Part shown: in pieces, positions 11,123-23,285 of the stretch
Layout: each line of letters begins with the position of its first letter
Numbering within the stretch: position 1 is the stretch's first letter
Assembly: GCF_000001735.4 (NCBI RefSeq)
Contig: NC_003074.8
Coordinates: 4,960,101-5,024,100, forward strand
DNA: 64,000 bases
Reading direction: 5' to 3'
DNA from: Arabidopsis thaliana
Taxonomy: Eukaryota; Streptophyta; Magnoliopsida; Brassicales; Brassicaceae
Position numbers and translations under genes: made by a program
The notes under the pieces: model-generated
The model's input: only the letters and a program-made list of their open reading frames with translations
Databases searched by the model: none
Told to the model about the DNA's origin: nothing

Positions 11123-14116
11123 TCAAGGACCGCGTTGTTGCATCCATGAAGGAGGAATGCGGTCTGAAGAAGTTGGATTAGCCGTAGGAGGGAGACTTCG
11201 AACATTAATGTTAAGAGGATATAAGCGATACTCGATATCTAGCTCTCTACAAGTTTTTCCCACTTCCTCTAGTAATAGACCTCTTCTTATATACCTCTCT
11301 CCCATGTCTTGATGATTCATTCTATGTGTCAACCACACCGCTATCTTCACACTATTCAAGTCATCCATGCTTAGGAACACAATCATAGGTGCAGGATACC
11401 AATAATCCTTCTTGTTGTCTACGTAACTGCATCAAAACATAAGAATATAGTTTAGACTTCACTTTCAAGAGACTTAACCTAGTATATCGGTCAGATTTAG
11501 GGTTTAACGACGAACCTTAGTATTCTCTGTTTAATGGCAGTGATCTTTTCAGGAGGAGTTGCTATATGAACACAGAATTCAACCGCGTCTCCCATATCGG
11601 GACTTCGGTAATAGTTAGCTATAGGTTTTGTGCCGAGGACACTATTCGGATATATGATCTTTTGATTATCATATCGCAAGAAAACAGTCGTCAATATGTT
11701 CATCTCCTCCACTACCAACTGGTATATAAACAAGAAAAAAATATCAGAACAAGGTCACCATATTATTATAAGAAACAAAAAATTGTTGTATAATAGGGAA
11801 CAAACCTGAACACCGTCGATTTCACATCGGTCACCGACATCAAATGGGTGCATAACAAAAAGGAAAATGATGGCTTCGAAGATGGTTTTGCAGGAGTTTC
11901 CAAATACAAAGGCTACTAGAAGGAGCTGAGAGCTTAAGACTAGCAAGAATCTGGTTGTGGCGATTCCTAGTATAAGAAGCCAGATGATTATGATTATAAT
12001 GCCAATTACCACGTTGATTATACGGTGAAGTCTGTCCACTGCTGTTTTTGTATCGTTTAAGGTCAAAGCCAGAGCTCTCCTTTCTCTAAACGCCTTAACC
12101 TGTGAAAGAACTCGCGAGATTAGATAACTCTGTTTCCATGTAAAGATTCTTAATTGATATATTGAATTTGAGACTTACCACCCAATTCTTGAGGCAAGAC
12201 TTGCTGATCTTATCGCTCTCTGAAGCTCCTTCAAAGAGAGCCATGGCTCTTTCAGCCTCCTCTTCACATAGAAAACGCAAGAAGTCTTCCAAATATATGT
12301 ACCTAAATTAAACCAGAAAAATCCTATCAAGATTTTGAGCTGAAACCAAACAAATCAAGAACTTTGAGAAATATGATCAAATTCAAGGTATATACCTAGA
12401 ACCTGGCTCGGTGACGTTGTGAAAAATCTTCCTAGCTGCGCATTTAGCTTCGTACTCGCTTCTTATATGCGTAGCGTCCTCATCCTCCTGAGTAGTGTCC
12501 TGCATATTTTGATCCAAAGTAGAAATAGCGCCTTTTAGTATTATATTCATCAATCTCTTCATGTTCCAAGCAGACACATTCTTTGTGTTCATTCTCTTCA
12601 ACTGATCAATCCTAATCCCTTCGCCATCTTCTCCTCTCTTAGAACCAATCCGATTCAGTCCCGGACTTTTCCCGACTTTCATAAAACTCTTGACGGTCGC
12701 TTTTAGAGCTGGAGGCAGCTTAGCTCCGGCTAATTTCTCTAAGCTCTTAACATCTTCTGCTACTTGTTGCTCTTCTTCCTCCATTCTCTGAATCTCCATC
12801 AAAGGAGGACCGGAGAGAGTTTCAATCACGTATTGAGTGAACAACGACTCCTGAATCCGATCAAAGTAAGTGCTCATGTGGAACGATGAAGCCAAAACTT
12901 TAACCAGAATTGTTTTAACCAACCAAATGATAAGAGCCACAAGCAAACATACCAACACTCTCGTCACATACCGAAGAGCAGTGCTCCGAGTCTCTCTTTC
13001 GACTTTCTTATCGAACAAGAAATGCCACGCGAGCAACACTAGCCCTAACCACAAGCAGTTTTGAACAGATTTTCTCACTCCGTAGACGAAATACAAAACC
13101 CTTTTCCTCCAAGTGAAGTTTTTCTCGACCAAGAAGACAATGATTCTCACTATCCAACTCGAGACTAATCTCCCACATATCAACACCAAAACAGTCACTT
13201 CCCATTTCCACAAATCCAGCTTCCACCATGTCTTGCGTTGCAAGTTATGTATGGTTAAGCTACAGACCAAACTTGTGACTATCAGAACTAGACTTATCCA
13301 TTCAAGGAAAACCCAGAAGCTAAGTTTGTCCCTTTTGAATTCCTCCGGTAAATCCTCGTCTAGAAACGGATCCTCCTCTTCTTCTTCCTCAAACCCATTC
13401 CGACCCGGAGTACCCGCTTTAGGGCTTTTCCCAAGAAACCCAGATTTAAAAATCCCGGATCTCCGACCAGACTTCATCTCTGTCTTGTCAATCGCTGGAT
13501 GTGTCGGTGTTGGAGGATCCTGCAATCTTGATTTGGTCTTGTTCCTACTCAACATCGGTTTCTTCGAACCACACTTCAAAACCTCTGCTTCGTCTCTGTT
13601 TCGACCTTCCTCGTCGCTACTTCCACCTAGCGATGTTCTGTTCTGCCTCCGTCTTACTGCGTCTGCTTTAACTTTAGTCTTAACCGGAGAAGAAGATTCA
13701 GAAATCGTCGTTAAGCCACGTCGCGGCGTGTTGCTAGCAGTTGCAGGACGTGGCGGCGTGTTGCTCTGTAGCTCTGCCATGTTAAGCTCAACATCTAAAG
13801 AGATCTCATCTCCTGAAGCTCTCTGCTTGTGAAGAAACTGACCAATTAGCTTCGACGGCGGATCAGATAACTCAGCTGACGAATGCCTCCGCTCTCCCCG
13901 CTGCCTGAAATGGAAACTGCCGCCGTCTTCGTCTTCGTCGTCTCCTTTCTTATCATTCTTACCCTTTTCACCATCCCAAAAGTCATAGCTTGACTCTTTC
14001 CAAATATTACCTCCCTCAGCATTGCTGCTTGACCCTGTAGCACCGACGGCTCCACTCTCTTGGCCGTTGATGTTCACTATGAAGTCCCGCCGATCAGTTG
14101 AATCGACAGCCGCCAT
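11123..14116 (-). CDS. MSL5: MscS-like mechanosensitive ion channel
   Basis: Five exons on the minus strand: 14116-12396, 12302-12179, 12099-11806, 11718-11516, 11426-11123; 2646 nt, 881 aa, the length I recall for MSL5 (At3g14810). Plant class-II MscS-like channels sit in the plasma membrane and open under membrane tension, mainly passing anions. Residues 1-262 are a long Ser/Arg/Asp-rich cytosolic region ending in an acidic stretch (about 243-260). Membrane segments follow at about 265-290, 304-330, 350-368, 384-410, 642-665 and 667-698. The last one is the MscS pore helix, with LLLVAFVFGNSCKTIFE leading into HPFDVGDRCEIDG of the beta domain. A soluble linker of about 230 residues separates TM4 from TM5. 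The C-terminal half of the MscS domain spans exons 3-5. All splice junctions are canonical and in frame. MSL4, MSL6 and MSL10 are the nearest alternatives. Confidence 0.94.
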
Positions 14117-15889
14117 GATTCCGTTAGAGATCTCACAAAGGCAAGAGACTAGATTTTCTTACCTAAAAGAAGTAATTATTTCCGGAAAAAATGGAGAGAG
14201 GTTTTTTTGGAAAGTAATGATTTTTGTTTTCAGAAGAGACGAGTGATAGTGTACGATCAAAGAAGAAGATGAGGGTGAGAGGTAATAATGCAAGTAATAA
14301 TAAATGTTGTGAAAACAAAAACCAAAATAGCAGGTGGTATTTGATGATAAAGAGAAAGTGGAAGAAAATTTGTTCTCAATATATCAACGTGTGAAAGTTT
14401 AATTTTTTGACGAAAGATTTTTGATAGTGCAAGTAACTTGATGATCAATGTGGTATATATATGATGTGATGTGATTTGGTGAGCTGAACGTTGTGCTAAT
14501 TGCTAAAAGCAACAAAAAACAATAATAGGAAATGTTTTTTTCTTCTTTCTACTATGGCCCTTTAAAAAGTAACAATGGTGTACGGATGAAAAGGAATGCT
14601 ATGATAATGGAAATTTTTTACAAATAATGGTAACAAAGGTTTTCGACAACTATGCAATCCTGAATTTTGGGTTGTATATTTTTGGGGTAAAACCAAATAG
14701 ATTGTTTTGAAAAAAGGTGTAAACAATGTAGGACTACGTAAAAAAGATACATGCAATTTCATGTCAGTGGTTTTATTTACTGATTAAATAAATAAAAAAA
14801 TCTTTTGGAAAAGAGGTATACTAGATCTCTTTTTAAAAAGTAGACTAATTTTATGTGTTCTTCTAATCTTTTGTGTTGTATCTAATAGAAGCAAAATAGG
14901 GCACTTAAGAGATGTTATTCTTCTGATTACTATATAAGTTTATTACATTTCATTCTATTACACCTACTTTATTTAGTAAGTTCTACCAATTTGACCTAAA
15001 CTATCATATTCGAATTCAAGTCAGATAGCACTGAAACATAATTCTGCTGACTGATTGAATCATTTTTATTTGGATGGAGTCATTACAAATCATCACTGAT
15101 ATATGATTTCTTTCCAATTCCAATAAAATATTTATTTATTTGCACCACTAATTCTTTTTATAATCCTAGTACGAAGGCTCGTGTCGTGCTGTCGATGGTT
15201 TAGCCGATTAGGTTTAATAAGTCAAAATGTACACAGAGTTTGGAGTTTGGAAGCTCAATAACGCATCCAAAACTCAAATCGTGTTGTTTCTAGATTTATT
15301 TCGACAATATGCATATGCGTTAGATATCTAAAAATTACGGTTTTATTTGTAATTAGCTAAAAATATTGCTTCATGGCTAAGACTTAAGAGTGGTGCATGT
15401 CTCTGCTTTTTTGTGCTCTTTTTTTTTGTTTTATAGAAAAATCGATTTCTATATTGGACTGTCAGCAATGTAGAAAGCATGTCAGTTATCCACTATACGA
15501 TTAGCTGTTAATATCAACAAGAATGGATTATAATTTATAAGTTGTAAACTGTACTCCAATTTTCCATACCGTTTACGTATTTTGTTAGTTAATCGATCTC
15601 ACGTTTGCCAATTACCATATATATATATGATGTTGCTAGCTACTTGTATATACTCTTACACAAATTATACCGTCCCTTTAAAACCCAATTTCGCTATGGT
15701 TTTATCATCGCAGTTTTTTAATACCGATTTTGGCTAGAACGTTTTGGTTAGCAGCAAATAATGTAATCCTTTTTTACCTTTTACTATGTAGGCGGGAGCG
15801 AAGAAGTAAATTTTCCAAAACATTCGAAAAGTCCGATCACCTAAATAAACGAATCATACGGAAAATAAAATAAAATAAATTCACTGTTG

Positions 15890-16020
15890 TGCCAGACTGG
15901 CTTACGTGGCTGCGTATTAACGGCGGAAAGAAATCAGCAAAACGCCAGTTGGACTGATAAGAAAGGTACACGTGGTTGGCCACAGTTGGTCGACCTGGCG
16001 AATGAAAACAAGGTTGGTTA
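15890..16020. promoter_or_regulatory. Cluster of ACGT-core (G-box-like) motifs
   Basis: TACGTGGC at about 15903 and ACACGTGG at about 15968 lie within a segment that is clearly richer in G and C than its surroundings. ACGT cores are bound by bZIP and bHLH factors in plants. The cluster is about 1.8 kb upstream of the MSL5 start and 2.6 kb upstream of the GDSL start, so the target gene is unclear. Confidence 0.35.
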
Positions 16021-17199
16021 TAAAGAAAACGACAGGAAAGTGACTCGTGAGAAATGAAAACGGCACACAAGCCACATACGCAACTAACTAGAGGTCAATC
16101 GACATGGTTCTCTCGACAGGATTGGACACTCCGTGTTATATATTGCTGACTCTATATCTCTCTTGTAATTATCACTTACTCGACTTGGATATAAATCTTA
16201 TAATATACAGGTTTTTAGTTTTGGTAATATTCAATTCTATTTGGCTTTTCTGTTCACATTTTTTTTTCAGTATTTTTTTTTCATTTTTGAAACTCGATTT
16301 TACATGAATCTCATGATTATATACGTTTGATATTGATTTGTTGATTTTTAGATAAAAATAAAATAAAATCAATCTAATCAAAGTTAAAATGTAATATGTA
16401 TCATTTTCATATCCGACTTTTTAGGTTTAGTTCACATGTGTTCAGTTCGATTACTGAAATTTGTAAAAATCTACCTTAAACATCATTGAACGAGAGCATA
16501 AAAAATCTATGAATTGAATGATGGCTAAAGAATAATACAATCAGAGGATAAACCGTGTACGGTTCTTTTTATTAACCAAATCGTGATATATAAAAACAAT
16601 GAAACTATCCATCAAATGAATATATTAATTAAGTTAGTCAAATATTTGATTATTGCTGTTATAAATTCCATGAATATTTCGCAATCCATCAAGTGTTTAT
16701 AATTAGTATTCCAAAAATAGTAACCTTATAGTAGTTTTAAAAACATCGTAATTAGTGAAAGACTAAGAAAATTAATCCTTTTTTGGTAGCCGATTTGGAA
16801 GATGGCTTAATCTATAAGCACGGTCCAAAAAAATAATGAAAATAAATGCAGTGATTTGGTGAACGGGAACATGACAAGAAAAAAAGCAGGTTTTAATTTG
16901 TTGGAGTGAAAAAACTAAAATGAAAATGGAGGACTTTTTTGTTCGTGACCAAATAAGATCAAGAACCATGCATGGACCAGATTTCATTGGATTTCGAATG
17001 TCTCGGTCCAATCATCATTCATCTAATGTTTTTGTCTATGGGCCATCTGATTTTTGATCGTGTGAGCTTGGAACCGCCGACCGCTTCACCCATCCACATG
17101 TACTCACAAATCAACTAAAAACATTCGAAATGAAGGTATGTGTATCAGTACATATACGATAATGTATATTTATATATACATTTTTGCAGCCATTTTAGC

Positions 17200-17912
17200 A
17201 AATAAATCGTAGAGTTGAACTTATTTACAACTAAATGCCATTAGCATTAAAAAAAATTTCCAAAATAATTAATTTTACATTAAATTTTTAATTTAAATTA
17301 TTAATCACATTATCAATCAAATTTAATCCAAACAAACTTCACATCAATCCCCTAAAATTAGCATAAACTTCACATTAATTATTTAGACATAAAAATATTT
17401 ATTTAAAGATTTAAATCTTCTAAATTTTTGCTTTTAGAGTTATTATATCATTATCTAAAAGGCAAAAAATATTAATTTTTTAAATATTATTATTTGTATA
17501 TTTAAACTTCATAAAACATTATTAATATTTGAATTTATAAAAAGTTTAATCTATCAAAAATAATTAACATCATTATATAATATATAGTTTTAAAAAATCT
17601 CAAAAAAAATTTCGTCATATTTTGTGATTCGAAATTTTAAGAATGAACATATATTAACCAATTGGCGAAAAATGTGTGGGTTCAACGTCCCGCAACGACT
17701 AATATATTTTGACAGTGATTCATAAACTTATTATAAATTAAATCAATATTAATAAAATAAATAGTTTTTTTTGTGGACGGGTTTGGAAGGACGGGTTTGG
17801 CAGGACGTACTTAGTAACAATAGTAAACTATAAAATAATTTATAAATTTTTATATATATATTAATTTTAAAAAATGAATTGTCTCCGCGGTGTACCATGG
17901 GTTAAAATCTAG
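17200..17912 (+). mobile_element. Probable non-autonomous Helitron (ATREP/HelitronY-like) remnant
   Basis: The 3' end shows the expected arrangement: a degraded GC-rich palindrome (CCGCGGTGTACC followed by ATGGG) at about 17884-17901, a short spacer, then terminal CTAG at 17909-17912 followed by T, as expected for insertion at an A-T site. The internal AT-rich body, including ATGCCATTAGCATT near 17238, resembles Arabidopsis ATREP elements as I remember them. No Rep/helicase coding sequence is present, so the element would be non-autonomous. The 5' boundary is only estimated because I do not find a clear TC start. Confidence 0.55.
17774..17812 (+). repeat. Short tandem GGACGGGTTTGG motif
   Basis: Two near-identical copies of GGACGGGTTTGGMA are followed by a truncated GGACG. 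The run sits inside the putative Helitron and stands out from its AT-rich surroundings. Confidence 0.6.
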
Positions 17913-18526
17913 TTAACTATTAAAGACGTTCAAAAAGCTATATGCATGTATATATGTATATATTTACAACAGAACGTTATTTGTTAATTAATACAGTATT
18001 TGCAGGTGGATCTATCAATTTATTTTACATGGGCCAAAAATTTAAATAGAGATTACTTTACCATCTTTCAAATTCAATCAAGAAATGGAAAACGGAATAA
18101 AATATGTTGAATAAAATTAAATGATTATATGCTAAGAAGGAAATATGAATTGACGTGTGAAATGAAAAAGGAAACAAGATAATTCTAAATGGCAAATAAC
18201 ATTCAGTTTTGAGAAGTGAATATGTTAATGGGGGAAGAAATTATTTTTTAAAAGGGGCGATTTATTAATTTCTTAGAAATCTATAAGAAAATTAGAAAAT
18301 TTATGGGTGGCAAGAAAGCAGATCCGCCCATGTGCATGGATGTGAGATCATTTTCTTGTAATATGTATTTTGTTTGATATTTGTCCTTTAAAATATCTCA
18401 GATTTTGTAATTTTGATTTTTAATTTCTGTATAAAATTTTGCCTGAATTCGCTCTTTCTGTTTCCTTTTCAACATATTTTGTTTTTTTCATTTTGTTTAC
18501 GGTTACGTGTATCATTTTTCAGACAG

Positions 18527-18534
18527 TATATATA
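18527..18534 (+). promoter_or_regulatory. TATA-like box of the GDSL gene
   Basis: TATATATA lies 92-99 bases before the GDSL start codon, which would allow a leader of about 60-70 nt. Confidence 0.4.
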
Positions 18535-18625
18535 TGTCGGTGTGTCTCAGTTCTCATCATCTCCATAACAAAAAGAAAAATTGTAATCTTAGTTTCTCAC
18601 TCGGTTAACCATAATATCTAGTAAC

Positions 18626-20141
18626 ATGGATCTGCATCTTATAGGTTTTCTCTTGTGGTTTTTTGTTGTACAAGTGACTACAAGCAGTGGTACATACATC
18701 AACTTGTTTAAGATTAATTTGATTACAAAACAAAACAAGTTTTTTTTTTTAATCACGTTCTAATATATTTTGTTTCTTTTTGGAATTAAGCTCATAGGAA
18801 CATAACAACAACAATACCAGCACTAATAGTTTTTGGAGACTCAATCATGGATACAGGAAATAATAATGACATCCCCACTCTTCTTAAGTCCAATTTTCCT
18901 CCCTATGGTCGAGATTTTCCTGGTGCTATTCCTACCGGTAGATTTTCAGACGGGAAAGTTCCATCGGACATCATTGGTAACTATCAAAACTTTTTCTCAT
19001 TTTACTTTTCTAGTTGCTTAGTCTATCTTGTAGTCCTTATTTCTTTTTAAAAACATTACAGCGGAATCGTTAGGAATAGCAAAAACACTACCACCATATT
19101 TAGGCTCGAATCTAAAGCCACATGATCTTCTAAAAGGTGTAATCTTTGCTTCTGGAGGTTCCGGTTATGATCCATTAACATCTACATTACTGGTACAAAT
19201 ATTTACATTCGTTATATATTATAAATATTATTATGATTATGTTTCTAAATTATTTTGGCTTTTGTACATACTTTTTTCAGTCTGTAGTATCAATGTCAGA
19301 CCAACTAAAGTATTTTCAAGAATACCTAGCAAAAATTAAGCAACACTTTGGAGAAGAAAAAGTTAAGTTCATATTGGAGAAAAGTGTGTTTCTTGTGGTC
19401 TCTAGCAGTAATGATCTCGCTGAGACTTATTGGGTTCGATCGGTCGAATATGATCGTAACTCATATGCTGAATATCTGGTTGAGTTGGCTTCAGAGTTCA
19501 TCAAAGTAAGTTTTTTTTTTTTTTTTTATTTTGTTATAAACCGCCATCATTTAATCACAAAAGTTCTCTAAAAATGATATCTCTATTCTTCTAATGTTTT
19601 AGGAATTATCTGAACTTGGAGCTAAAAACATTGGACTGTTTAGCGGAGTACCAGTAGGGTGTTTACCCGCGCAAAGAACACTTTTTGGAGGCTTTGAAAG
19701 AAAATGTTATGAAAAGTTGAATAACATGGCACTTCATTTCAATTCAAAGCTATCTTCTAGTTTGGATACTCTAAAGAAAGAACTGCCCAGCAGACTAATA
19801 TTTATCGACGTTTACGATACTCTTCTCGATATAATTAAAAATCCTACAAATTACGGTAATTTACATGAATTCATATAGTTTTTATTTATTTACGTACATC
19901 AATGTTAATATTAACATACTATATATGTTTGTGGATTCATGTAGGATTTAAAGTGGCAGATAAAGGATGTTGTGGTACAGGAAAAATTGAGTTGATGGAA
20001 TTGTGCAATAAATTTACTCCTTTTACATGTTCGGATGCATCGACTCATGTGTTCTTCGACTCTTATCATCCGAGTGAAAAGGCATATCAGATTATCACTC
20101 ATAAATTGTTAGCAAAATACCGTAAATACCTAAACACCTGA
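18626..20141 (+). CDS. GDSL esterase/lipase, secreted
   Basis: Six exons: 18626-18689, 18791-18976, 19062-19192, 19281-19505, 19603-19855, 19945-20141; 1056 nt, 351 aa, typical for plant GDSL proteins. The first 21 residues are hydrophobic and fit a secretion signal. Block I reads F36-G-D-S39-I-M-D-T-G-N-N, giving Ser39 as the nucleophile. Block II has SGGSGYD. Block III reads SSND where the family usually has GxND, so the glycine is replaced but the oxyanion Asn is kept. Block V supplies D325 and H328 (FDSYHPS). Such enzymes hydrolyse esters in the apoplast; the substrate cannot be told from sequence. The sequence looks like the EXL-type clade of Brassicaceae. Probably At3g14820. The Gly-to-Ser change in block III is conservative, so activity remains likely. 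Confidence 0.9.
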
Positions 20142-20573
20142 ATCGGTTTAATCAAGTGATTTTAGTTACTTTGATTTTATTTTTTTTCCTTTCTACAATT
20201 TAATAATAACGATTTTTTCATTAAAGTGTTTTAATTTGATTTATTTTACGATTACACTTATTTTTGTTAGTCTAACCGACTATATAATCATTCCGTCTCT
20301 ATGATGTAAACTTAACTTTGGTAACTTTGTCCAAACAAAAAAAAAAAACTTTGGGTGACCAACAAAATAAAAACTCACGAGGGGGTATTGGAATTTGTTT
20401 GGATTTGAGAGGGAATGCTTGTCCTATATTGCCCTAATAGAATGTTGATTAGCATGATTTACGTGAATGTTATAAAACTATATAATATTATTTAATTCAA
20501 AGATATATCGAAGGGTTAATGTTGAAAATTTAACCACTAAGAAATCGTTACGTAATCGTCCCTAATTTTTATA

Positions 20574-22420
20574 AGTTATCAACAACTTAATTATTGTTGA
20601 CACCGAAAGTGGATTTAATCAAGGTGTGGCCGTAATTACAACACTAAAAATCCAAATTACTATGGAGAACCACCTGGTCGATGTGATAAATTAGTGACAG
20701 CACATATGATTAAATTATAAAATAATAATAGGAATATTGTTGTATTGGAGACTTACCACACGATAAAGAGTTAAACTAAAAAATGAAAGTAACTTGTTAA
20801 CTTTTCGACTTAATTAATCTCTACAACTTTAAACTTTACAACCTTATTCTCCTTTTTAATATGTCGGCAACTTTGTAGTTTATGCCCATGTCCATAACAT
20901 ATTCACAGTGTCAACTTTAGCTAAATATATAGTTATCTTTAAAGATACAAATAATACTGATGAAGAATATTATAACTATCTATAATCTTATTTGTCTTCA
21001 ACAGTTCTATCCCATGCATAACCAATAATTCAAAACAAAAAGATTCTCGTTTTTAGAGATATATATCAAATGGGGGCCATGTAAAGTATCAGAAAAATGT
21101 GGTTGTATAATAAGCACGTTGACAAAAGAATGTCGTAGGGCCACGGAGAATCAATGGGATATAAAATTTACCCAAATATTATTAGTTTGATTTATGTTTC
21201 TAAGAAACCGGTGAACTTGAATCACTACAACATGCAATTTGATATGTTTACTATTTGGAGTTGATGGTCGGAAGGAATTGTTATCTCTGATTTTGTGAAC
21301 TTTCGAGTGTTGGGAGAAGATTCTAGCTAGGTTACTGGTCAAGAGAAGCCGATCAAACTGATCTTCATCACCTTCTAGCTAGCTAGTTATAGTTCAGAGA
21401 GTTTCCGGATAAGTAATGTTAAATATATACTATGAAGGAAGACTGGAAGAGGTTCTTTAATTGGTGGATATAATTACAGATGTGTGCAAGAACTCTAACC
21501 AAATATGTATCACAAACTAATCATATCTCTAACTTCATCTCAAAATTATACTTATTACATCCTGCCTTACTCGCATTTTCGAATATCTCTACCACGATGA
21601 CCAGCTATTGGAGAAGAGAAGTGGCGGGCGCAGAAAGGGAAAACACACAATCGAGTTTAGATTTGTGTGTTCCGGATCCAATCTCACACAAGTCCCACAA
21701 AGAGGGAAAACCTCATAGGAGATGGCGATACGATTTGATAAGAAGATACGAATTACTATGCTTAACGTAAATGTTATTAAGCTATTTCATATATATAATT
21801 ATTATTTTATATATGATGGTGAGGTTTAAGAATCAAGCCTAATAACATTTACGTTATATAATTAATAACTTAGTGGAATCTTTGGCAAAATCTGCTTTTA
21901 TATATATTATCGCCTCTTATAGTAGTAATTAGAAGAACAAGGAACAATCATTAGTCAAATCTTTTATAATAATATTATACGTTATCAAGAATTTTATTAC
22001 TATTGCAAAAGAAGATTTGATTAAGGCGGGAGTACTTACAGCACCAACTAAAACTCCCCTGGAGAATTATGTGGTTGGTGTGATAAATTAGTGCCATGCA
22101 AATAGGATTAATGTATAAAATAAGAAAATTAACTTATTCTCCCTTTTATCCGTCGCTACCAGGTGACAATTTTATATATATAGTTTTATACGAATGTCGA
22201 TGAACATATTTATACACTTTACAGTGTTACCTTTAGGTTATATACGTACCGATCGATTAGTAGTTAAATAATCTACTACTGCTGTTTAATACCTTAGTTG
22301 CATTCTGTCTTCAATATGATTCTCATTTTGCAAGATATTAAATTGGGCATATACGTTGTCAATAATGTAGTGTGCGCGTTGAGACAAAATATAATAGGCT
22401 CACGGAGAATCAAAGCTAAA
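20574..22420 (+). repeat. Diverged direct duplication (about 20574-21160 and 21982-22420)
   Basis: Shared blocks occur in the same order in both copies: ATTTAATCAAGG/ATTTGATTAAGG, TGTGATAAATTAGTG, ATTCTCC..TTTT, a CACAGTGT/TACAGTGT block, and finally CACGGAGAATCAA at 21142 and 22400. Many substitutions and indels separate the copies, so the duplication is old. Neither copy carries a gene that I can recognise. Confidence 0.6.
21763..21856. repeat. Perfect 17-bp inverted repeat forming a potential hairpin
   Basis: TAACGTAAATGTTATTA at 21763-21779 is exactly complementary to 21840-21856. The 60-base interior contains a second, imperfect AT palindrome (TCATATATA near 21786 and TATATATGA near 21812). 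The structure resembles a tiny foldback element or a hairpin-forming transcript. Confidence 0.7.
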
Positions 22421-23285
22421 GGCCTTTTAATAAACGGGCCCATTTAAGTTGTTTGCATCATTCATTCCTGCGAAAGAACGATACATACACAAATCGGTTC
22501 TCGATTTTCTTTTTCGCTTTTTAGAACCATACACGAAATTCTCAAAGCATCTGAACATTATTTAAAACTTCTAAAACAAAATTTTTATCCAAAATGATGT
22601 AACTTATTAACACATCAACACGTTTTATCAACCACAGTTAACCGATACGTAAGGTAAGCCAAACTTAATCGATCTTTATCGTCACCCTCAGGCTCTCTTA
22701 GTTAGCTTAGCTCAGAGAATTCAAGAGTTTTTTTTTGTGTGGATATATATATTTGATTTTTAAGGAACTTAAACAAACAAAAGAAACCCATAATTTATTG
22801 GTTAAAATTAGATAAAATGGTGGCGTGAGAAAGAGGCCCATTATCAAGAGCCAAAGGTATTGCTTTCAAAGTGGCGGTAACTGGTAAGGTTAATCTCTGT
22901 GTGCCTGCCTTCTTCTCAGCTCTTCTCTTTCTACTTCATTTCCCTTGGTTCCATGGCCATGCCCCTAACGCTTCGATTACTTTAATTCCAATATTTCCGA
23001 TCTTTTCGTCTTCGAGTTTCTATTGAGCGTCGTCAAACCCTAATTTTGACTTCCGGGTGGATAATCCCAAATCCGTAACTTTTCTAACTCTTTCTCTCAG
23101 TTTATTAATTCAAGCTTCTGGGTTTGTTTCACAGGTTCCAATTGAGTGGTTTTTTAGCTTCGATCCTAGCTAAAACTTAAACCTTTTTCTTTTCTCAGGT
23201 TTCATAGCTCGATTTCACTGATAAATTTCCGAGCTTTCGGTGTTTTGATTCGCATGAGGATTTGAATTGACTAGGAAAGATAAAG

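Larger units (their letters stand above)
14117..18625. other. 4.5 kb gene-free AT-rich region
   Basis: The first few hundred bases hold the MSL5 leader and promoter. The rest has no coding region I can support. Visible structure: two ACGT-core motifs at 15902-15974 in a locally GC-richer stretch; a probable non-autonomous Helitron at about 17200-17912 with a tandem GGACGGGTTTGG motif inside it; and, at the right end, the promoter of the GDSL gene with a TATA-like stretch at 18527-18534. Small reading frames on both strands look random. Confidence 0.6.
20142..23285. other. 3.1 kb gene-free region with old duplication and hairpin
   Basis: The left part is the GDSL 3' flank. Two diverged copies of a segment of about 430-590 bp lie at about 20574-21160 and 21982-22420. 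A perfect 17-bp inverted repeat lies between them at 21763-21856. GGGCCCA (about 22436) and GGCCCA (about 22832), site-II-like motifs bound by TCP factors, precede the next gene, and a telo-box-like AAACCCTAA is at about 23035. Reading frames in this region (for example 21480-21770) show no family resemblance. Confidence 0.55.

Noticed and set aside
13113-13832. 239-aa plus-strand frame opposite MSL5 exon 1
   Set aside because: It mirrors the Ser/Arg-rich MSL5 coding sequence, has low-complexity Ser/Leu composition and no family resemblance. It is a shadow frame.
15837-16070. 77-aa minus-strand frame over the ACGT-motif island
   Set aside because: The frame probably exists because local GC content reduces stop codons. 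The protein shows no recognisable features.
21480-21770. 96-aa frame in the gene-free region after the GDSL gene
   Set aside because: No recognisable family, no splice context and no promoter-like sequence. The length is within chance expectation for the region.
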